Positions 1-8,131 are shown, counted from the stretch's first letter. The stretch: 64,000 bases of DNA from Pusillibacter faecalis (GCF_018408705.1 NZ_AP023420.1:806001-870000); one strand, 5' to 3'. The notes: generated by a model not told the origin, from the sequence alone. Numbers and translations are program-made.

Positions 1-231
1 ATCGTCGTGAAAAGTCTTCACCACACGGATGGTAAAGGGATTTTCCTGTGCAGGCAGCGGAGTGATCTGCTCCACCGCATTGTGATCGTGATGCTGATGG
101 CTGCACACCACTTGGTGTGCCTTAACGCGCAGCTCCGGATATCCCTCCACGCCAGTATAGGGATCTACAATCAATCTGTAACCATTCTGTTCCAACAAAA
201 AGCAGGCGTGTCCTAGCCAGGTCAGTTTCAT
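1..231 (-). CDS. Metallo-beta-lactamase-fold hydrolase (partial, C-terminus outside window)
   Basis: Only the first 77 codons lie in the window; the gene runs off the left edge. The start ATG at 231 follows a GGGAGGAG ribosome binding site. The product begins MKLTWLGHACF, the usual first strand of UlaG/YtnP-like beta-lactamase-fold hydrolases, continues with a DPY segment near residue 23, and carries H45-x-H47-H48-D49-H50, the HxHxDH zinc site. The family hydrolyses varied ester or lactone substrates, so the substrate cannot be named. It is a cytoplasmic protein with no signal peptide. The downstream neighbour on the same strand is unknown. Confidence 0.85.
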   Translation of the reverse strand, partial: MKLTWLGHACFLLEQNGYRLIVDPYTGVEGYPELRVKAHQVVCSHQHHDHNAVEQITPLPAQENPFTIRVVKTFHDD

Positions 232-333
232 AACAGTCTCCTCCCTAGTTCCAATATAAGAAACCGCGGCGCCCTGCGTATCTCATCCCTCTGGAGGGCC
301 GAATCCCAGGCGGCATATCTTTCAGACAGGACC

Positions 334-1245
334 CTATTTTTTCGTGTGCCACGGCTTTTCCGGCCTATCACCCGTTTCCGGCCGCCGCTTTCGGAGAATC
401 CGGACCACTGCGGCTACAATCACCGCCAGGAGCAGTACCCACACCCATCCGTAGGCCAGCGCCACTACCAAGTTCCCCAGGGCTGTTACAAAGGCGCTCC
501 AGCCAGAGGAAAACGCGCCGCCAACCCGGTCGCCAAACCCCTGAGGTGCCTGCTCCACATTGGAGAGCTGATAGACCTCCTCCAGGCTCAGGTGTACCGT
601 AGCGAAATCTACCAGGGCGTCATACGAACGCAGGGTGCCGGTGAGCTGTTCAATTGCCAGCTCGGTTTCGGAAATGGCAGACTCAATGGTGATGATGTCC
701 TCCATGGTCTCTGCCTGCCCCAATAACTCCTGGAGCCGCTCCAGCTTAGTCTTCTGGGTCACGAGACGACTCTCGGTATCATAATACGCCTCGCTGATGT
801 TCTCGCTGTCCTTCTCCTGATAGACTACGTGGCAAAGCTCGCCCACCTGGTCCAAAAATACCTCAAACTGTCCTGTCGGTACCCGGACTGTATAGGTCCC
901 GGAACGGTAGCCGCTGCTGTAGCTGTTCACGGCGGCATACTCAAAGTATCCGCCCAGCTCTCCCACCAGGGTTTCCAGATCCGCCGCAGCGGCGTCAAAG
1001 GCTGTGGTTTCCACCTCAAGATGCGCTGTGTGAATCAGCTTGGCGTTCTGGAACCGGCTCTCCCCAGCCGCCTGCGGCTCCTCTTCAAAGGTCTCGGCGC
1101 CACCCGCTGTGTCTGCCGTGGATACACTGGTGTTGGTGCTTTGGCCTTCCATCTCTCCGGCATCTGATGCGGTATTTCCCGATCCGCCGCAGGCAGTCAG
1201 CAGGACCAGCAGCAGTGCCGTCAGATACACAAGATGCCTCTTCAT
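334..1245 (-). CDS. DUF4349-domain lipoprotein
   Basis: A 303-residue lipoprotein. The ATG at 1245 is chosen over an upstream in-frame start because it is preceded by GGGGGAGGAG and opens directly into a lipoprotein signal peptide (hydrophobic run, then LLTACG, lipidated Cys at about residue 19). A low-complexity Ser/Thr/Gly linker follows, then a domain of about 180 residues with a predicted coiled-coil (LVTQKTKLERLQELL region) that matches DUF4349, and a C-terminal membrane helix (VWVLLLAVIVAAVV) with a basic tail. It is therefore anchored at the outer face and spans the membrane once more at its end. Function is unknown; DUF4349 proteins are often seen as envelope proteins. It is convergent with nothing nearby and ends about 100 bp from the left-edge gene. 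Confidence 0.85.
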   Translation of the reverse strand: MKRHLVYLTALLLVLLTACGGSGNTASDAGEMEGQSTNTSVSTADTAGGAETFEEEPQAAGESRFQNAKLIHTAHLEVETTAFDAAAADLETLVGELGGYFEYAAVNSYSSGYRSGTYTVRVPTGQFEVFLDQVGELCHVVYQEKDSENISEAYYDTESRLVTQKTKLERLQELLGQAETMEDIITIESAISETELAIEQLTGTLRSYDALVDFATVHLSLEEVYQLSNVEQAPQGFGDRVGGAFSSGWSAFVTALGNLVVALAYGWVWVLLLAVIVAAVVRILRKRRPETGDRPEKPWHTKK

Positions 1246-1393
1246 ACCAAACTCCTCCCCCTTCTGCGTCCTTCTCTCTATGAGCCTCTGACCATATAGA
1301 CGAAAACCATGGCAAAATGTTGCGCAGTCTTTGGAAAAAACAGAGTTCTTTTCTATTTCCGGCATGACTGTGCGGAAAAGTCCCTTCTCCCAG

Positions 1394-1422
1394 TTGCCTT
1401 TTTCCGGGCAATGGGCTACAAT
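1394..1422 (+). promoter_or_regulatory. Sigma-A promoter of the alpha-hydroxy-acid oxidase gene
   Basis: TTGCCT, 17 bp, TACAAT, with transcription expected to begin about 30 bp before the ribosome binding site of the gene at 1462. Confidence 0.7.
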
Positions 1423-1461
1423 AGGCGCTTGAGGAAACTACGATAAAAAGGGAGTGTACCT

Positions 1462-2481
1462 ATGACCTATCAGGAAATTTTGGAGCAGGCCCGCGCCTGT
1501 TCCGGTCCCTACTGCAAGGCATGCCCTGTGTGCAACGGCATGGCCTGTAAGAATACCGTGCCCGGCCCAGGAGCCAAAGGTATCGGCACTGGTGCCATCC
1601 GCAACTACCAGAAGTGGCAGGAGCTATGCGTGAACATGGACACCATCTGCGAAAATACGCCGGTGGACACCACGGCAGAGCTTTTCGGCCGAACCTTCGC
1701 CCTGCCGGTTTTTGCCGCCCCCGTGGGTGCCATGACGCTGCACTACGGCGACAAATATGATGATCTTGCCTATAATGAAATTCTGGTCCCGGCCTGTGCC
1801 TCCGCCGGCATCGCCGCCTTCACTGGCGACGGCGTCAACCCCGCCGTCATGGAGGGGGCGGCCCAGGCCCTGCGCAAGAGCGGCGGTTGCGGGGTGCCCA
1901 CCATCAAGCCCTGGAACCTGGAGGTGATCCGTGAGAAGCTGGCACTGGTGAGCGCTGCGGACCCCTTTGCCGTGGCGATGGACATTGACGCAGCGGGCCT
2001 GCCCTTCCTGAAAAACCAGACCCCGCCAGCCGGACGCAAAACTGTGGCGGAGCTACGGGAGGTGGCGGAGCTCGCGGGCAAACCCTTCATTCTCAAGGGC
2101 ATTATGACGGTTGGCGGTGCGAAGAAGGCCCTAGAGGCCGGTGCAGCGGCCATTGTGGTCTCCAACCACGGCGGCCGGGTTCTGGACCAGTGCCCGGCCA
2201 CCGCCGAGGTGCTACCCGCCATCGTGGATGCGGTAGGCGGTAAAATGACCATTTTAGTGGACGGCGGCATCCGCACCGGCATGGACGTTTTCAAGGCCCT
2301 GGCTCTGGGCGCTGACGGTGTGCTGATCGCCCGTCCCTTTGTCACCATGGTCTACGGCGGCGGTGCCGAGGGCGTGCAGGTATATGTGGATAAACTGAAG
2401 GCCGAGCTGGCCGATACGATGTCCATGTGCGGCGCTCACACCCTGTCCGAAATCAACCGCTCCATGATTTACGGCTATTGA
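1462..2481 (+). CDS. FMN-dependent alpha-hydroxy-acid oxidizing/dehydrogenase family protein
   Basis: A 339-residue TIM-barrel flavoenzyme of the lactate oxidase/glycolate oxidase family, which oxidises 2-hydroxy acids through FMN. Visible family signatures are K212 in FILKGIM, the catalytic SNHGGR at 234-239 (His236) and the FMN phosphate site DGGIRTGMDVFKAL from 267. It is cytoplasmic. The N-terminus has a cluster of five cysteines (C13, C18, C21, C24, C29) that classical lactate oxidases lack and that could bind a metal or Fe-S cluster; this is an inference. The start has a GGGAG site eight bases upstream and the gene has its own promoter and terminator, so it is monocistronic. The exact substrate is open. 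Confidence 0.85.
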   Translation: MTYQEILEQARACSGPYCKACPVCNGMACKNTVPGPGAKGIGTGAIRNYQKWQELCVNMDTICENTPVDTTAELFGRTFALPVFAAPVGAMTLHYGDKYDDLAYNEILVPACASAGIAAFTGDGVNPAVMEGAAQALRKSGGCGVPTIKPWNLEVIREKLALVSAADPFAVAMDIDAAGLPFLKNQTPPAGRKTVAELREVAELAGKPFILKGIMTVGGAKKALEAGAAAIVVSNHGGRVLDQCPATAEVLPAIVDAVGGKMTILVDGGIRTGMDVFKALALGADGVLIARPFVTMVYGGGAEGVQVYVDKLKAELADTMSMCGAHTLSEINRSMIYGY

Positions 2482-2490
2482 ACCATATGG

Positions 2491-2529
2491 AAAAAGGCCC
2501 CCGAAACCAGTGGTTTGGGGGGCCTTTTT
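2491..2529 (+). terminator. Intrinsic terminator after the hydroxy-acid oxidase gene
   Basis: AAAAAGGCCCCC and GGGGGGCCTTTTT arms around a short loop; symmetric A and T tracts let it act for the convergent thioesterase gene as well. Confidence 0.8.
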
Positions 2530-2593
2530 GCTGTTTTCCCCCAGACCATGATCAAATCCTGGCAGAACGGCGTCGGCAATTTCTCTTTTTACC

Positions 2594-3340
2594 TCAAAAC
2601 ACGCACAGTGCGGTGAAGCAGGGGGCCTCCGGTCCCAAGCCCTCCATCCGGTAGGTTTCTCCCTCCCGGACGCCCACGAGCCGCAGCTCCTCGCCCAAGG
2701 TGGCCTCCTTGCTGTAATTGATCTGGAATTCCCGGGGTACCTGGTCCCGCAGGTCCTCCGGCAGAGCGTCCCAGACAATGTCGCCGTAGTTGCCGCTGTA
2801 GAGATGACCGTTGCCGTCCAGGTCCGACCAGCGGACGATCCGGGTGCCCAAGTCCTCTGTCCCTTCACGAGGCAGAGCAATCTTGTGGGGCTCCGGACAG
2901 TCGATCTCCTTGGGACACGTTCCGATGGGCTTTGCGGTAAAGGCGCTGGGCCGCAGAATTTTTCGCGTCACAGGGTCGATCAGAATCCAATCGCTCTTGA
3001 TGGACACCCGCAGCCGTCCCTCCTGGTCCTCCATCTCATAGACCCGCTGCACATGCGCTCCCCTGGCCCCGTTCTCCCAGGTGGTAATGGTCAGCACCTC
3101 GCCTGCGCGGGGGCAGTCGTGGATGCGAAGGGCCAGTCTGGAGAGCAAAAATGCCTCCCTCATGGCATAGAGTGTTTCGTGGGTCAGGCCTCGGGCGTCA
3201 TAGTCGTAGCCCGCGAAGGCGGCCGCCTTGCTCAGAAGTGCCGCGACTCGGACCCGCTTATTCCGGTCGCAATCCCAAAACACCAGCTCCTCCTGACGGG
3301 AGTAGCCATTTTCCATCAAAACCTGCTTAAAATCCCTCAC
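2594..3340 (-). CDS. Acyl-ACP thioesterase (FatA/FatB-like)
   Basis: A 248-residue double-hotdog thioesterase that releases fatty acids from acyl carrier protein. The N-terminal hotdog includes the AREAFLLSRLALRIHDCPRA-type segment, and the C-terminal half carries SDLDGNGHLYSGNY, the conserved Asp/Asn/His active-site region of acyl-ACP thioesterases. Length is normal for the bacterial family. Translation starts at a GTG nine bases after GGAG. It is divergent from ridA with a dedicated promoter (TTGTGA-N17-TATGAT) and ends at the shared terminator with the hydroxy-acid oxidase gene. Role inferred: trimming or recycling of acyl-ACP in membrane lipid synthesis. No fatty acid synthesis genes adjoin it. 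Confidence 0.88.
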   Translation of the reverse strand: MRDFKQVLMENGYSRQEELVFWDCDRNKRVRVAALLSKAAAFAGYDYDARGLTHETLYAMREAFLLSRLALRIHDCPRAGEVLTITTWENGARGAHVQRVYEMEDQEGRLRVSIKSDWILIDPVTRKILRPSAFTAKPIGTCPKEIDCPEPHKIALPREGTEDLGTRIVRWSDLDGNGHLYSGNYGDIVWDALPEDLRDQVPREFQINYSKEATLGEELRLVGVREGETYRMEGLGPEAPCFTALCVF

Positions 3341-3375
3341 GTGGTGATGCTCCTTTTATCATTCGGAATAAAATT

Positions 3376-3404
3376 ATCATACCACATGTTACCCCGTTTC
3401 ACAA
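3376..3404 (-). promoter_or_regulatory. Promoter of the acyl-ACP thioesterase gene
   Basis: Reading on the minus strand: TTGTGA, 17 bp, TATGAT. It is back-to-back with the ridA promoter ten bases away. Confidence 0.7.
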
Positions 3405-3413
3405 CGGACAAGA

Positions 3414-3442
3414 TTGACTTTTTATTCGGCCACAGGTACAAT
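3414..3442 (+). promoter_or_regulatory. Promoter of ridA
   Basis: TTGACT, 17 bp, TACAAT, 37 bp before the ridA start. Confidence 0.75.
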
Positions 3443-3478
3443 ATCTTCATGGAATCACATATGAAGGAGGAACTTTCT

Positions 3479-3868
3479 ATGGAAAAAAGCATCATTTCCA
3501 CCCCACAGGCTCCCGACGCCATCGGCCCCTATTCCCAGGGCTGGATTGCAGGCAGTATGGTCTACACCTCCGGCCAGGTGCCTGTGGACCCCGCCAGCGG
3601 GGAGATTCCCTCCGGTATCACCGCCCAGGCAGAGAGAAGCTGCCAGAATGTGGCCGCTGTTCTAGAGGCCGGCGGCGCGGCGCTGCAGGATGTGATCAAG
3701 ACCACCTGTTTCCTGGCAGACATGGAGGATTTTGCTGCCTTCAACGAGGTTTACGCGCGGTATTTTACCTCCAAGCCCGCTCGCAGCTGTGTGGCGGTGC
3801 GAGAGCTGCCTAAGGGTGCTCTGTGCGAAATTGAAGCCATCGCTATCTGTAGGAACAGTGTGTCCTGA
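3479..3868 (+). CDS. ridA: RidA family enamine/imine deaminase
   Basis: A 129-residue protein of the YjgF/YER057c/UK114 family, which hydrolyses reactive enamine and imine intermediates (for example 2-aminoacrylate) made by PLP enzymes. Family features seen are PDAIGPYSQ near the N-terminus, YTSGQVPVDP, and C-terminal P-ARSCVAVRELPKGALCEIEAIA with the conserved Arg that contacts the substrate carboxylate. The start at 3479 follows AAGGAGG; the frame stays open far upstream but the promoter lies at 3414-3442, so earlier starts are not transcribed. It is a single gene with its own terminator. Cytoplasmic, probably trimeric as for the family. Confidence 0.93.
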   Translation: MEKSIISTPQAPDAIGPYSQGWIAGSMVYTSGQVPVDPASGEIPSGITAQAERSCQNVAAVLEAGGAALQDVIKTTCFLADMEDFAAFNEVYARYFTSKPARSCVAVRELPKGALCEIEAIAICRNSVS

Positions 3869-3874
3869 CTCCTT

Positions 3875-3918
3875 GAAAAGGGCCACGCCCTGTGTCAGAC
3901 ACAGGGCGTGGCCCTTTT
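3875..3918. terminator. Bidirectional terminator between ridA and degV
   Basis: A long near-perfect hairpin (GAAAAGGGCCACGCCC with GGGCGTGGCCCTTTTC) flanked by A and T tracts, serving the two converging genes. Confidence 0.85.
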
Positions 3919-3972
3919 CATTTCCGAGATGCTCCGGGGTGCGGGACAGCGTGAAGCCCGCCCCGCAACACC

Positions 3973-4806
3973 TTATTTCCGCAGCAAAAGAACTCCCAGC
4001 GTCCTCGGGCCACAGTGGGAAAAAATCGTACAGCCGGCCTTGGCCTCCAGGACCTCGTCAAAGCGCCCTTGCAGAATCTCCCTGGCAATGGCAGCCAAAT
4101 GGTCATCCTCGCAGGTGTCCACCAAGATTGCGCGGCTTTCGTCCAGGTCGGTCCGGCCCTCCAGCCGGTCCCGGAGATAGTCCGTCACCACCTTTTCCAT
4201 GGACCCCCGGTACTTCTTGACAACCCCCATGCTGCCATCAGAGACCTCAATGCAGGGGTGCAGCTTCAGAAGGTTTGCGCCCAGCGCCGTCACCGCGGAG
4301 CAGCGCCCACCTTTTTTCATATAGTCCAGCCGGTCCAGCACAAAGCTCATTTCCAGCCGGGGCCGCAAGTTCTCCAGCAGCGACAAAATCTCTTCCACGG
4401 ACTTGCCTCCCCGGGCCGCCTCCGCTGCCAGCAGAACTGCCATGCCGTGGCCGACAGACAAATTCTCTGAGCTGAACACATGGACACCGGGAACCTCCTC
4501 CGCCGCCAGCTTGGCATTCTGGTGACAGCAGGAAAATCCCGCGCCGATATTGATATGAATCACAGCGTCATACTGGGCGATCAGCTCTCGGAAAAGCGTC
4601 TCATAGTCTGCCGCGTTCACCGCATTGGTGGTGGTAATTCCCCCGCCGGCATCCACGTGCGCGGCAATATCTGCCGTGGTGATATTCACGCCGTCCTGAT
4701 ATAAATGGTCTCCCATCACCACGCCCAGAGGCGTCACGGAAATATCATACTTTGTCAGCAGCTCAGCAGGCAGATCGCAGGTGCTGTCTGTGGTAATTTT
4801 GATCAT
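3973..4806 (-). CDS. DegV family fatty-acid-binding protein (FakB-like)
   Basis: A 277-residue two-domain DegV protein. These proteins bind a fatty acid and present it to the kinase FakA for incorporation into phospholipid; whether this copy does so is inferred from family. Seen: N-terminal ITTDSTCDLP with the conserved Ser/Thr cluster that binds the carboxylate, GITTTNAVN near residue 57, HINIGAGFS near 91, and YMKKGGRCS near 162, all family hallmarks. Start ATG at 4806 is preceded by a GGAGGGAG site. It is transcribed alone; the acyl-ACP thioesterase 1.5 kb away is another lipid-related gene but on a separate unit. Confidence 0.9.
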   Translation of the reverse strand: MIKITTDSTCDLPAELLTKYDISVTPLGVVMGDHLYQDGVNITTADIAAHVDAGGGITTTNAVNAADYETLFRELIAQYDAVIHINIGAGFSCCHQNAKLAAEEVPGVHVFSSENLSVGHGMAVLLAAEAARGGKSVEEILSLLENLRPRLEMSFVLDRLDYMKKGGRCSAVTALGANLLKLHPCIEVSDGSMGVVKKYRGSMEKVVTDYLRDRLEGRTDLDESRAILVDTCEDDHLAAIAREILQGRFDEVLEAKAGCTIFSHCGPRTLGVLLLRK

Positions 4807-4958
4807 AGGTGTTTCTCCCTCCGGCCAGGTAAATGTCAGCTAAATGATACCAGCGCGCGTATCTTCCCACCCTAGTATCAGGCGGCATCCAGGACGCAAT
4901 GTGTCAATTTTCCGGCAGATGATCCTGATATGCTGTTGGCGTACAGATCAAAAGGACG

Positions 4959-4991
4959 TGATACAACTGCTGTTCCGGAGCTATTGTATCA
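4959..4991 (-). terminator. Probable terminator of the SsuABC-like transporter operon
   Basis: Eight-base perfect arms TGATACAA/TTGTATCA around a 17-base loop, followed on the minus strand by CGTCCTTTTG. It lies 37 bp after the ATPase gene. The T tract is weak, so confidence is moderate. Confidence 0.4.
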
Positions 4992-5027
4992 TAGCTTTTG
5001 CAGAAACACCAGCGCCTTTGCAGAATC

Positions 5028-5606
5028 TTAACGTGCAGGTGCAAGGCGGATGATTCGGGCGTCCAGGCCGGCTGCATCATCCTCGTCATGCGTCACCAAC
5101 AACACTGGTTTTCCCACTGTTTCCCGCTGGAGAACAGCGCGGCACACAGCTCGATTTTCATCATCCAGGCCAGAAAAGGGCTCATCCAGCGCCAGAGCAT
5201 CAGAAGGCGCCAGGAGTGCCCGGATCAGCGCCAGACGCCGGCGCATTCCGCCGGAGTACTCCCGCACTGGTCTTTCCGCCGTCTCCGCCAGCCCCAGTTC
5301 TGCCAGCATTGCGGCTGCGCGGGCCTCGCCCTGGCGTGTCCCAATCAAGTGGAGATTGCCCCAGGCGTCCAGGTGCTCCAACAGCCGATCCTCCTGAAAC
5401 ACGGCGGCCCAGCGACAGTTCTCCGGCAGGCGGACGCTCCCTTCATCCGGTGTTTCTAACCCCAGCAAAAGCCTCAGCAGGGTGGTCTTTCCCACGCCGG
5501 AGGGTGCCATCACGCAGGTGATTCCAGGCCCCGCCGTAAACGTCACATCCCGGAGTACTGGCGTTCCGTGATAGGATTTCCCAAGATGCTCTACCGAGAT
5601 CCTCAT
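5028..5606 (-). CDS. ABC transporter ATP-binding protein (nitrate/sulfonate/taurine class)
   Basis: A short 192-residue ATPase that powers the importer encoded with it. Motifs: Walker A APSGVGKTT near residue 34, Q-loop FQEDRLLEHL, signature EYSGGMRRR near 116, Walker B ALALDEPFSGLD, and the H-loop VTHDEDDA. It is smaller than typical SsuB/TauB (about 230-260 residues) and has little C-terminal extension, but all catalytic motifs are present. It overlaps the permease stop by four bases (ATGA), indicating translational coupling. The last gene of a four-gene operon. The transported compound is unknown; SsuB-class importers carry sulfonates, nitrate, or thiamine precursors. Confidence 0.88.
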   Translation of the reverse strand: MRISVEHLGKSYHGTPVLRDVTFTAGPGITCVMAPSGVGKTTLLRLLLGLETPDEGSVRLPENCRWAAVFQEDRLLEHLDAWGNLHLIGTRQGEARAAAMLAELGLAETAERPVREYSGGMRRRLALIRALLAPSDALALDEPFSGLDDENRAVCRAVLQRETVGKPVLLVTHDEDDAAGLDARIIRLAPAR

Positions 5607-6352
5607 AGGCTGCCCAGCCTTTCTGCCAGGGCGTTTACCGCCCGTAAAAACAGTCTCTCAAAAATCAGGGACACGGCCACGATCACAGCCGTCCAGGCAA
5701 AGAGGTCCTCCGTCTGGAAATAGACCTTTGCGGTATACAGCCGTTCTCCCAGCGAGCCGCCCGGAAGGCCGATGACCTCCGCCGCGATGCCGGCCTTCCA
5801 ACAGAGGCCCAGGCTCAGCGAGCAGGCAGCACGGAAGTAGGGCAGAATCGCCGGGAGGTAAATCCCTGTCACCTGCCGTGTCAGCGGCACCCGGAAAACC
5901 CGTGCCATCTCCAAGAGCTTTGGATCGGTCTGGCCAATACCGATGAGCACATTTGTATATACGGTTGGAAACACCATGAGCCCCGCAATGAACAAAGACA
6001 GCTGGCGGCTGTTCAGCCACACCAGCGCCAGAATGATGAAGGAGGCCACAGGAACCGCCTTCACCGCCGCCACCAGCGGAGAGAGCAGTTCCTGTATCCG
6101 CCGCCACCGGAAAGCCGGCACCGCCAGCAACACCGCAGCAAGGCAGGACAGGGCAAAGCCCCCTAAAATCCGCGCTGCGGACCAACCCACCGCCGACCAA
6201 AACTCCACCGTGGCCGCCAGCGATGCCAACCGCAACAGCACAGCCAGTGGGGAGGGCAGCAGCAGCGTCTGGCCAAAGGCCATGCTGCCAAGCTGCCACA
6301 CCACCAGCCAAAACACCACCGCCCAAAGGCGGACGGCGTTTTTACGCACCAT
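5603..6352 (-). CDS. ABC transporter permease (SsuC/TauC-like)
   Basis: A 249-residue integral membrane protein with about six hydrophobic segments. The binding-protein-dependent transport signature occurs as EMARVFRVPLTRQVTGIYLP (EAA loop that docks on the ATPase). The start at 6352 (MVRKNAV) is preferred because it overlaps the last 11 bases of the binding-protein gene, a common coupled arrangement, and the protein opens straight into its first helix; the frame stays open upstream but without a ribosome binding site. Partner of the adjacent ATPase and binding protein. Confidence 0.88.
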   Translation of the reverse strand: MVRKNAVRLWAVVFWLVVWQLGSMAFGQTLLLPSPLAVLLRLASLAATVEFWSAVGWSAARILGGFALSCLAAVLLAVPAFRWRRIQELLSPLVAAVKAVPVASFIILALVWLNSRQLSLFIAGLMVFPTVYTNVLIGIGQTDPKLLEMARVFRVPLTRQVTGIYLPAILPYFRAACSLSLGLCWKAGIAAEVIGLPGGSLGERLYTAKVYFQTEDLFAWTAVIVAVSLIFERLFLRAVNALAERLGSL

Positions 6353-7406
6353 AGTAGAAGTCGTCGGCGGGGAGCCCTGAGCTCTCGTCGGTGGGGTCCG
6401 CGCCCACAGAGGCGGGGTCCGCGTCAAAGAGCACCTGGAGATAGCCGGAGAGCTTCTCCTTCATCTCGCCGCCGGTGATGCAGACGATATTGCAATAGGG
6501 CAGAGCCTTCTCCGCCACGGCGGCATCCACAATCTCATACTCCCCGATGAGAGCGGCGGCATCCGCAGTATTGGCATTCACCCAGTCAACAGACGCGCTG
6601 TACTGCTCCAGGAAATCGCTGACCGCCGCCGGATGGGCCTCTACAAATTCCTTGCGGGCAACCACCACGCCGGTGAGCAGAGCGGAACCGTTATCCAGTG
6701 CGTCCCATTCCTTGGTCAGGTCCAGCGCCATCCGCAGCCCCTCAATTTTGCCCTGGGCCACGGTGACAAAGGGCTGGGGCAGCAGCGCAATCGTGGCTGC
6801 GCCGGTGGCCAGGGCCGCCACACACTCGCTGTGCTCGCTTTTCCAGTCAATGACCACGTCCGCATCCGGGTCAATTCCATTTTCAGAGAGCAGATACCGC
6901 AGGGCATACTCCGGCGTGGAGCCCTTTCCGGCAGCCACAATGGTTTTGCCCTTCAAATCTGCAAGGGACTGCACGGCGTTGCCGTTTTCCACCATGTAGA
7001 GGACGCCTAGGGTATTCACCGCCAGAGTCACAATCTCGCCCTTCGTGCGGTTATAAAGCACGGAGGCAAGGTTTGCCGGGACGCAGGCCATGTCCAGCTC
7101 TCCCTGAATCAGCAGCGGAGTCACCTCATCCGCCGAGGCCGCCAGCGTAAAGTCGTAGAGATTTCCGGAGGTAACCACATCTTCATGCTCTTTTTCCAGT
7201 TCTTTCACGGCCTCCGTCACAGGCTTACTGTCATCCATCAGCTTTACCATGCCCATGGCGGTGGGCCCCTTCAAAGCGGCCACCCGGAGTGTGACCGGCT
7301 CCTCTGCGGGCGTTTCATCGGGCTCCTGGTCTCCGCCGCAGGCGGCGAGGGACGCCAGCATCATTAGGGTCAGGCACAGTGCCAGACTTTTCTTCCATAC
7401 GTTCAT
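6342..7406 (-). CDS. ABC transporter substrate-binding lipoprotein (NMT1/SsuA-like)
   Basis: A 354-residue lipoprotein that delivers substrate to the adjacent permease. The signal peptide ends in LASLAACGG (lipidated Cys near residue 23). The mature protein has the two-lobed NMT1/SsuA-type fold: VTLRVAALKGPTAMG at the first strand, DMACVPANLASVLYN near 132 and DLKGKTIVAAGKGSTPEY near 170, all typical of this class. It follows the TM1266-like gene by 19 bp. Ligand not predictable: the acidic binding region and absence of thiamine or sulfonate genes nearby leave several choices. Confidence 0.85.
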   Translation of the reverse strand: MNVWKKSLALCLTLMMLASLAACGGDQEPDETPAEEPVTLRVAALKGPTAMGMVKLMDDSKPVTEAVKELEKEHEDVVTSGNLYDFTLAASADEVTPLLIQGELDMACVPANLASVLYNRTKGEIVTLAVNTLGVLYMVENGNAVQSLADLKGKTIVAAGKGSTPEYALRYLLSENGIDPDADVVIDWKSEHSECVAALATGAATIALLPQPFVTVAQGKIEGLRMALDLTKEWDALDNGSALLTGVVVARKEFVEAHPAAVSDFLEQYSASVDWVNANTADAAALIGEYEIVDAAVAEKALPYCNIVCITGGEMKEKLSGYLQVLFDADPASVGADPTDESSGLPADDFYYGA

Positions 7407-7425
7407 ATTCTTCTCTTCCTTTCTT

Positions 7426-7683
7426 CTAAGACAGCGCGTCTTCCGGCGCGTACACAGTTTTGGCAGTGATCCCCGGCAGCTTCCCGATTTTCCCGGAGAG
7501 CGCAGAGATCACATCGGCGGGCGCATCCATCGCCACGCTGATAATGTTGACACCCCTGCTGCGGTAGGGTACTCCCATGCGGCCAACCATATAGCTGCCA
7601 TACTGGTGCAGCAGCTCATTGAGGGCCGGTACCGAGGCGTTTTCCCGCACAATGATGGCAACCAGCGCCACCCGTGTTTCCAT
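7426..7683 (-). CDS. TM1266-type iron-only hydrogenase system putative regulator
   Basis: An 85-residue protein with the ferredoxin-like (ACT/NikR C-terminal-like) fold of the TM1266 family. Seen: TRVALVAIIVRE at the start, a central YGSYMVGRMGVPYRSRGVNIISV core, and a terminal GKIGKLPGITAKTVY. In many Clostridia this family sits with [FeFe]-hydrogenase maturation genes, hence its name, but no hydrogenase gene lies here. Instead it is the first gene of an SsuABC-like operon, 19 bp before the binding protein, so it may be a small ligand-sensing regulator for transport (inference). The start is an ATG after AGGAGG, with an upstream in-frame-unrelated ATG ignored. Confidence 0.82.
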   Translation of the reverse strand: METRVALVAIIVRENASVPALNELLHQYGSYMVGRMGVPYRSRGVNIISVAMDAPADVISALSGKIGKLPGITAKTVYAPEDALS

Positions 7684-7909
7684 GACAATTCCTCCTGATC
7701 CATGTAAAATACCCCCTCCGCCATTCCAGCAGAGGGGGCAATAAGCACATCACCAAACAGGCGCGGAACATCCCGCGCCTCTTCCCCCGTCTTACGGCTT
7801 GGAACCCTCCCTCGCCGCCAGAACGACAGACTGAAGTCCTGTGGTCGCTGGTCAGTATCATTCTTTCCAGAGACGCAGGCATCATACCATGAAATGGCAG
7901 ACTCGTCAA
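7684..7909 (-). promoter_or_regulatory. Promoter and about 190-nt structured leader of the TM1266-ABC operon
   Basis: On the minus strand TTGACG (7909-7904), 17 bp, TATGAT (7886-7881) forms a good promoter. The leader to the ATG at 7683 is about 190 nt and contains at least two hairpins: a GGCGCGG/CCGCGCC stem near 7760-7780 and a TACCCCCTCCGCC/GGCGGAGGGGG-type stem at about 7710-7740 that ends just before the ribosome binding site. I tried TPP, ykkC/guanidine and cobalamin consensus cores and saw no match. The leader may regulate the operon but class is unknown. Confidence 0.45.
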
Positions 7910-8079
7910 GACAGAACCTCGATTCTTCCGGAAGTATTTCCAGGTTTCTTTGATCTGGGCAATCAAATGGCGGGACCGCTGATGACTGGACACAGCCTGA
8001 AACTCGAAAGCAGCCGGTTCACTCAGCGCGCCATTTTTCAAACATCCTGCTCCTGATAAGGAAATCTGTACGCCCGGTA

Positions 8080-8109
8080 TTGACGCCAAGATATCTTCTA
8101 TGCTATCAT
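8080..8109 (+). promoter_or_regulatory. Promoter of the EamA-like gene
   Basis: TTGACG, 18 bp, TATCAT; transcription would start about 65 bp before the gene and include the hairpin at 8132-8160. The stretch between 7910 and 8080 shows nothing else I recognise. Confidence 0.55.
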
Positions 8110-8131
8110 TCATCATGGGTGAGCACCTACC

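Noticed and set aside
2804..3478. Upstream in-frame extension of ridA
   Set aside because: It overlaps the thioesterase gene on the other strand, and the ridA promoter lies at 3414-3442, so transcription starts after it.
7700..7885. Known riboswitch (TPP, ykkC or cobalamin) before the TM1266-ABC operon
   Set aside because: None of their conserved cores could be found by eye; only unassigned hairpins remain.
7616..8116. A 166-codon minus-strand frame over the leader of the TM1266 gene
   Set aside because: It runs through the promoter and hairpins, has no family match, and overlaps the real TM1266 start in another frame.
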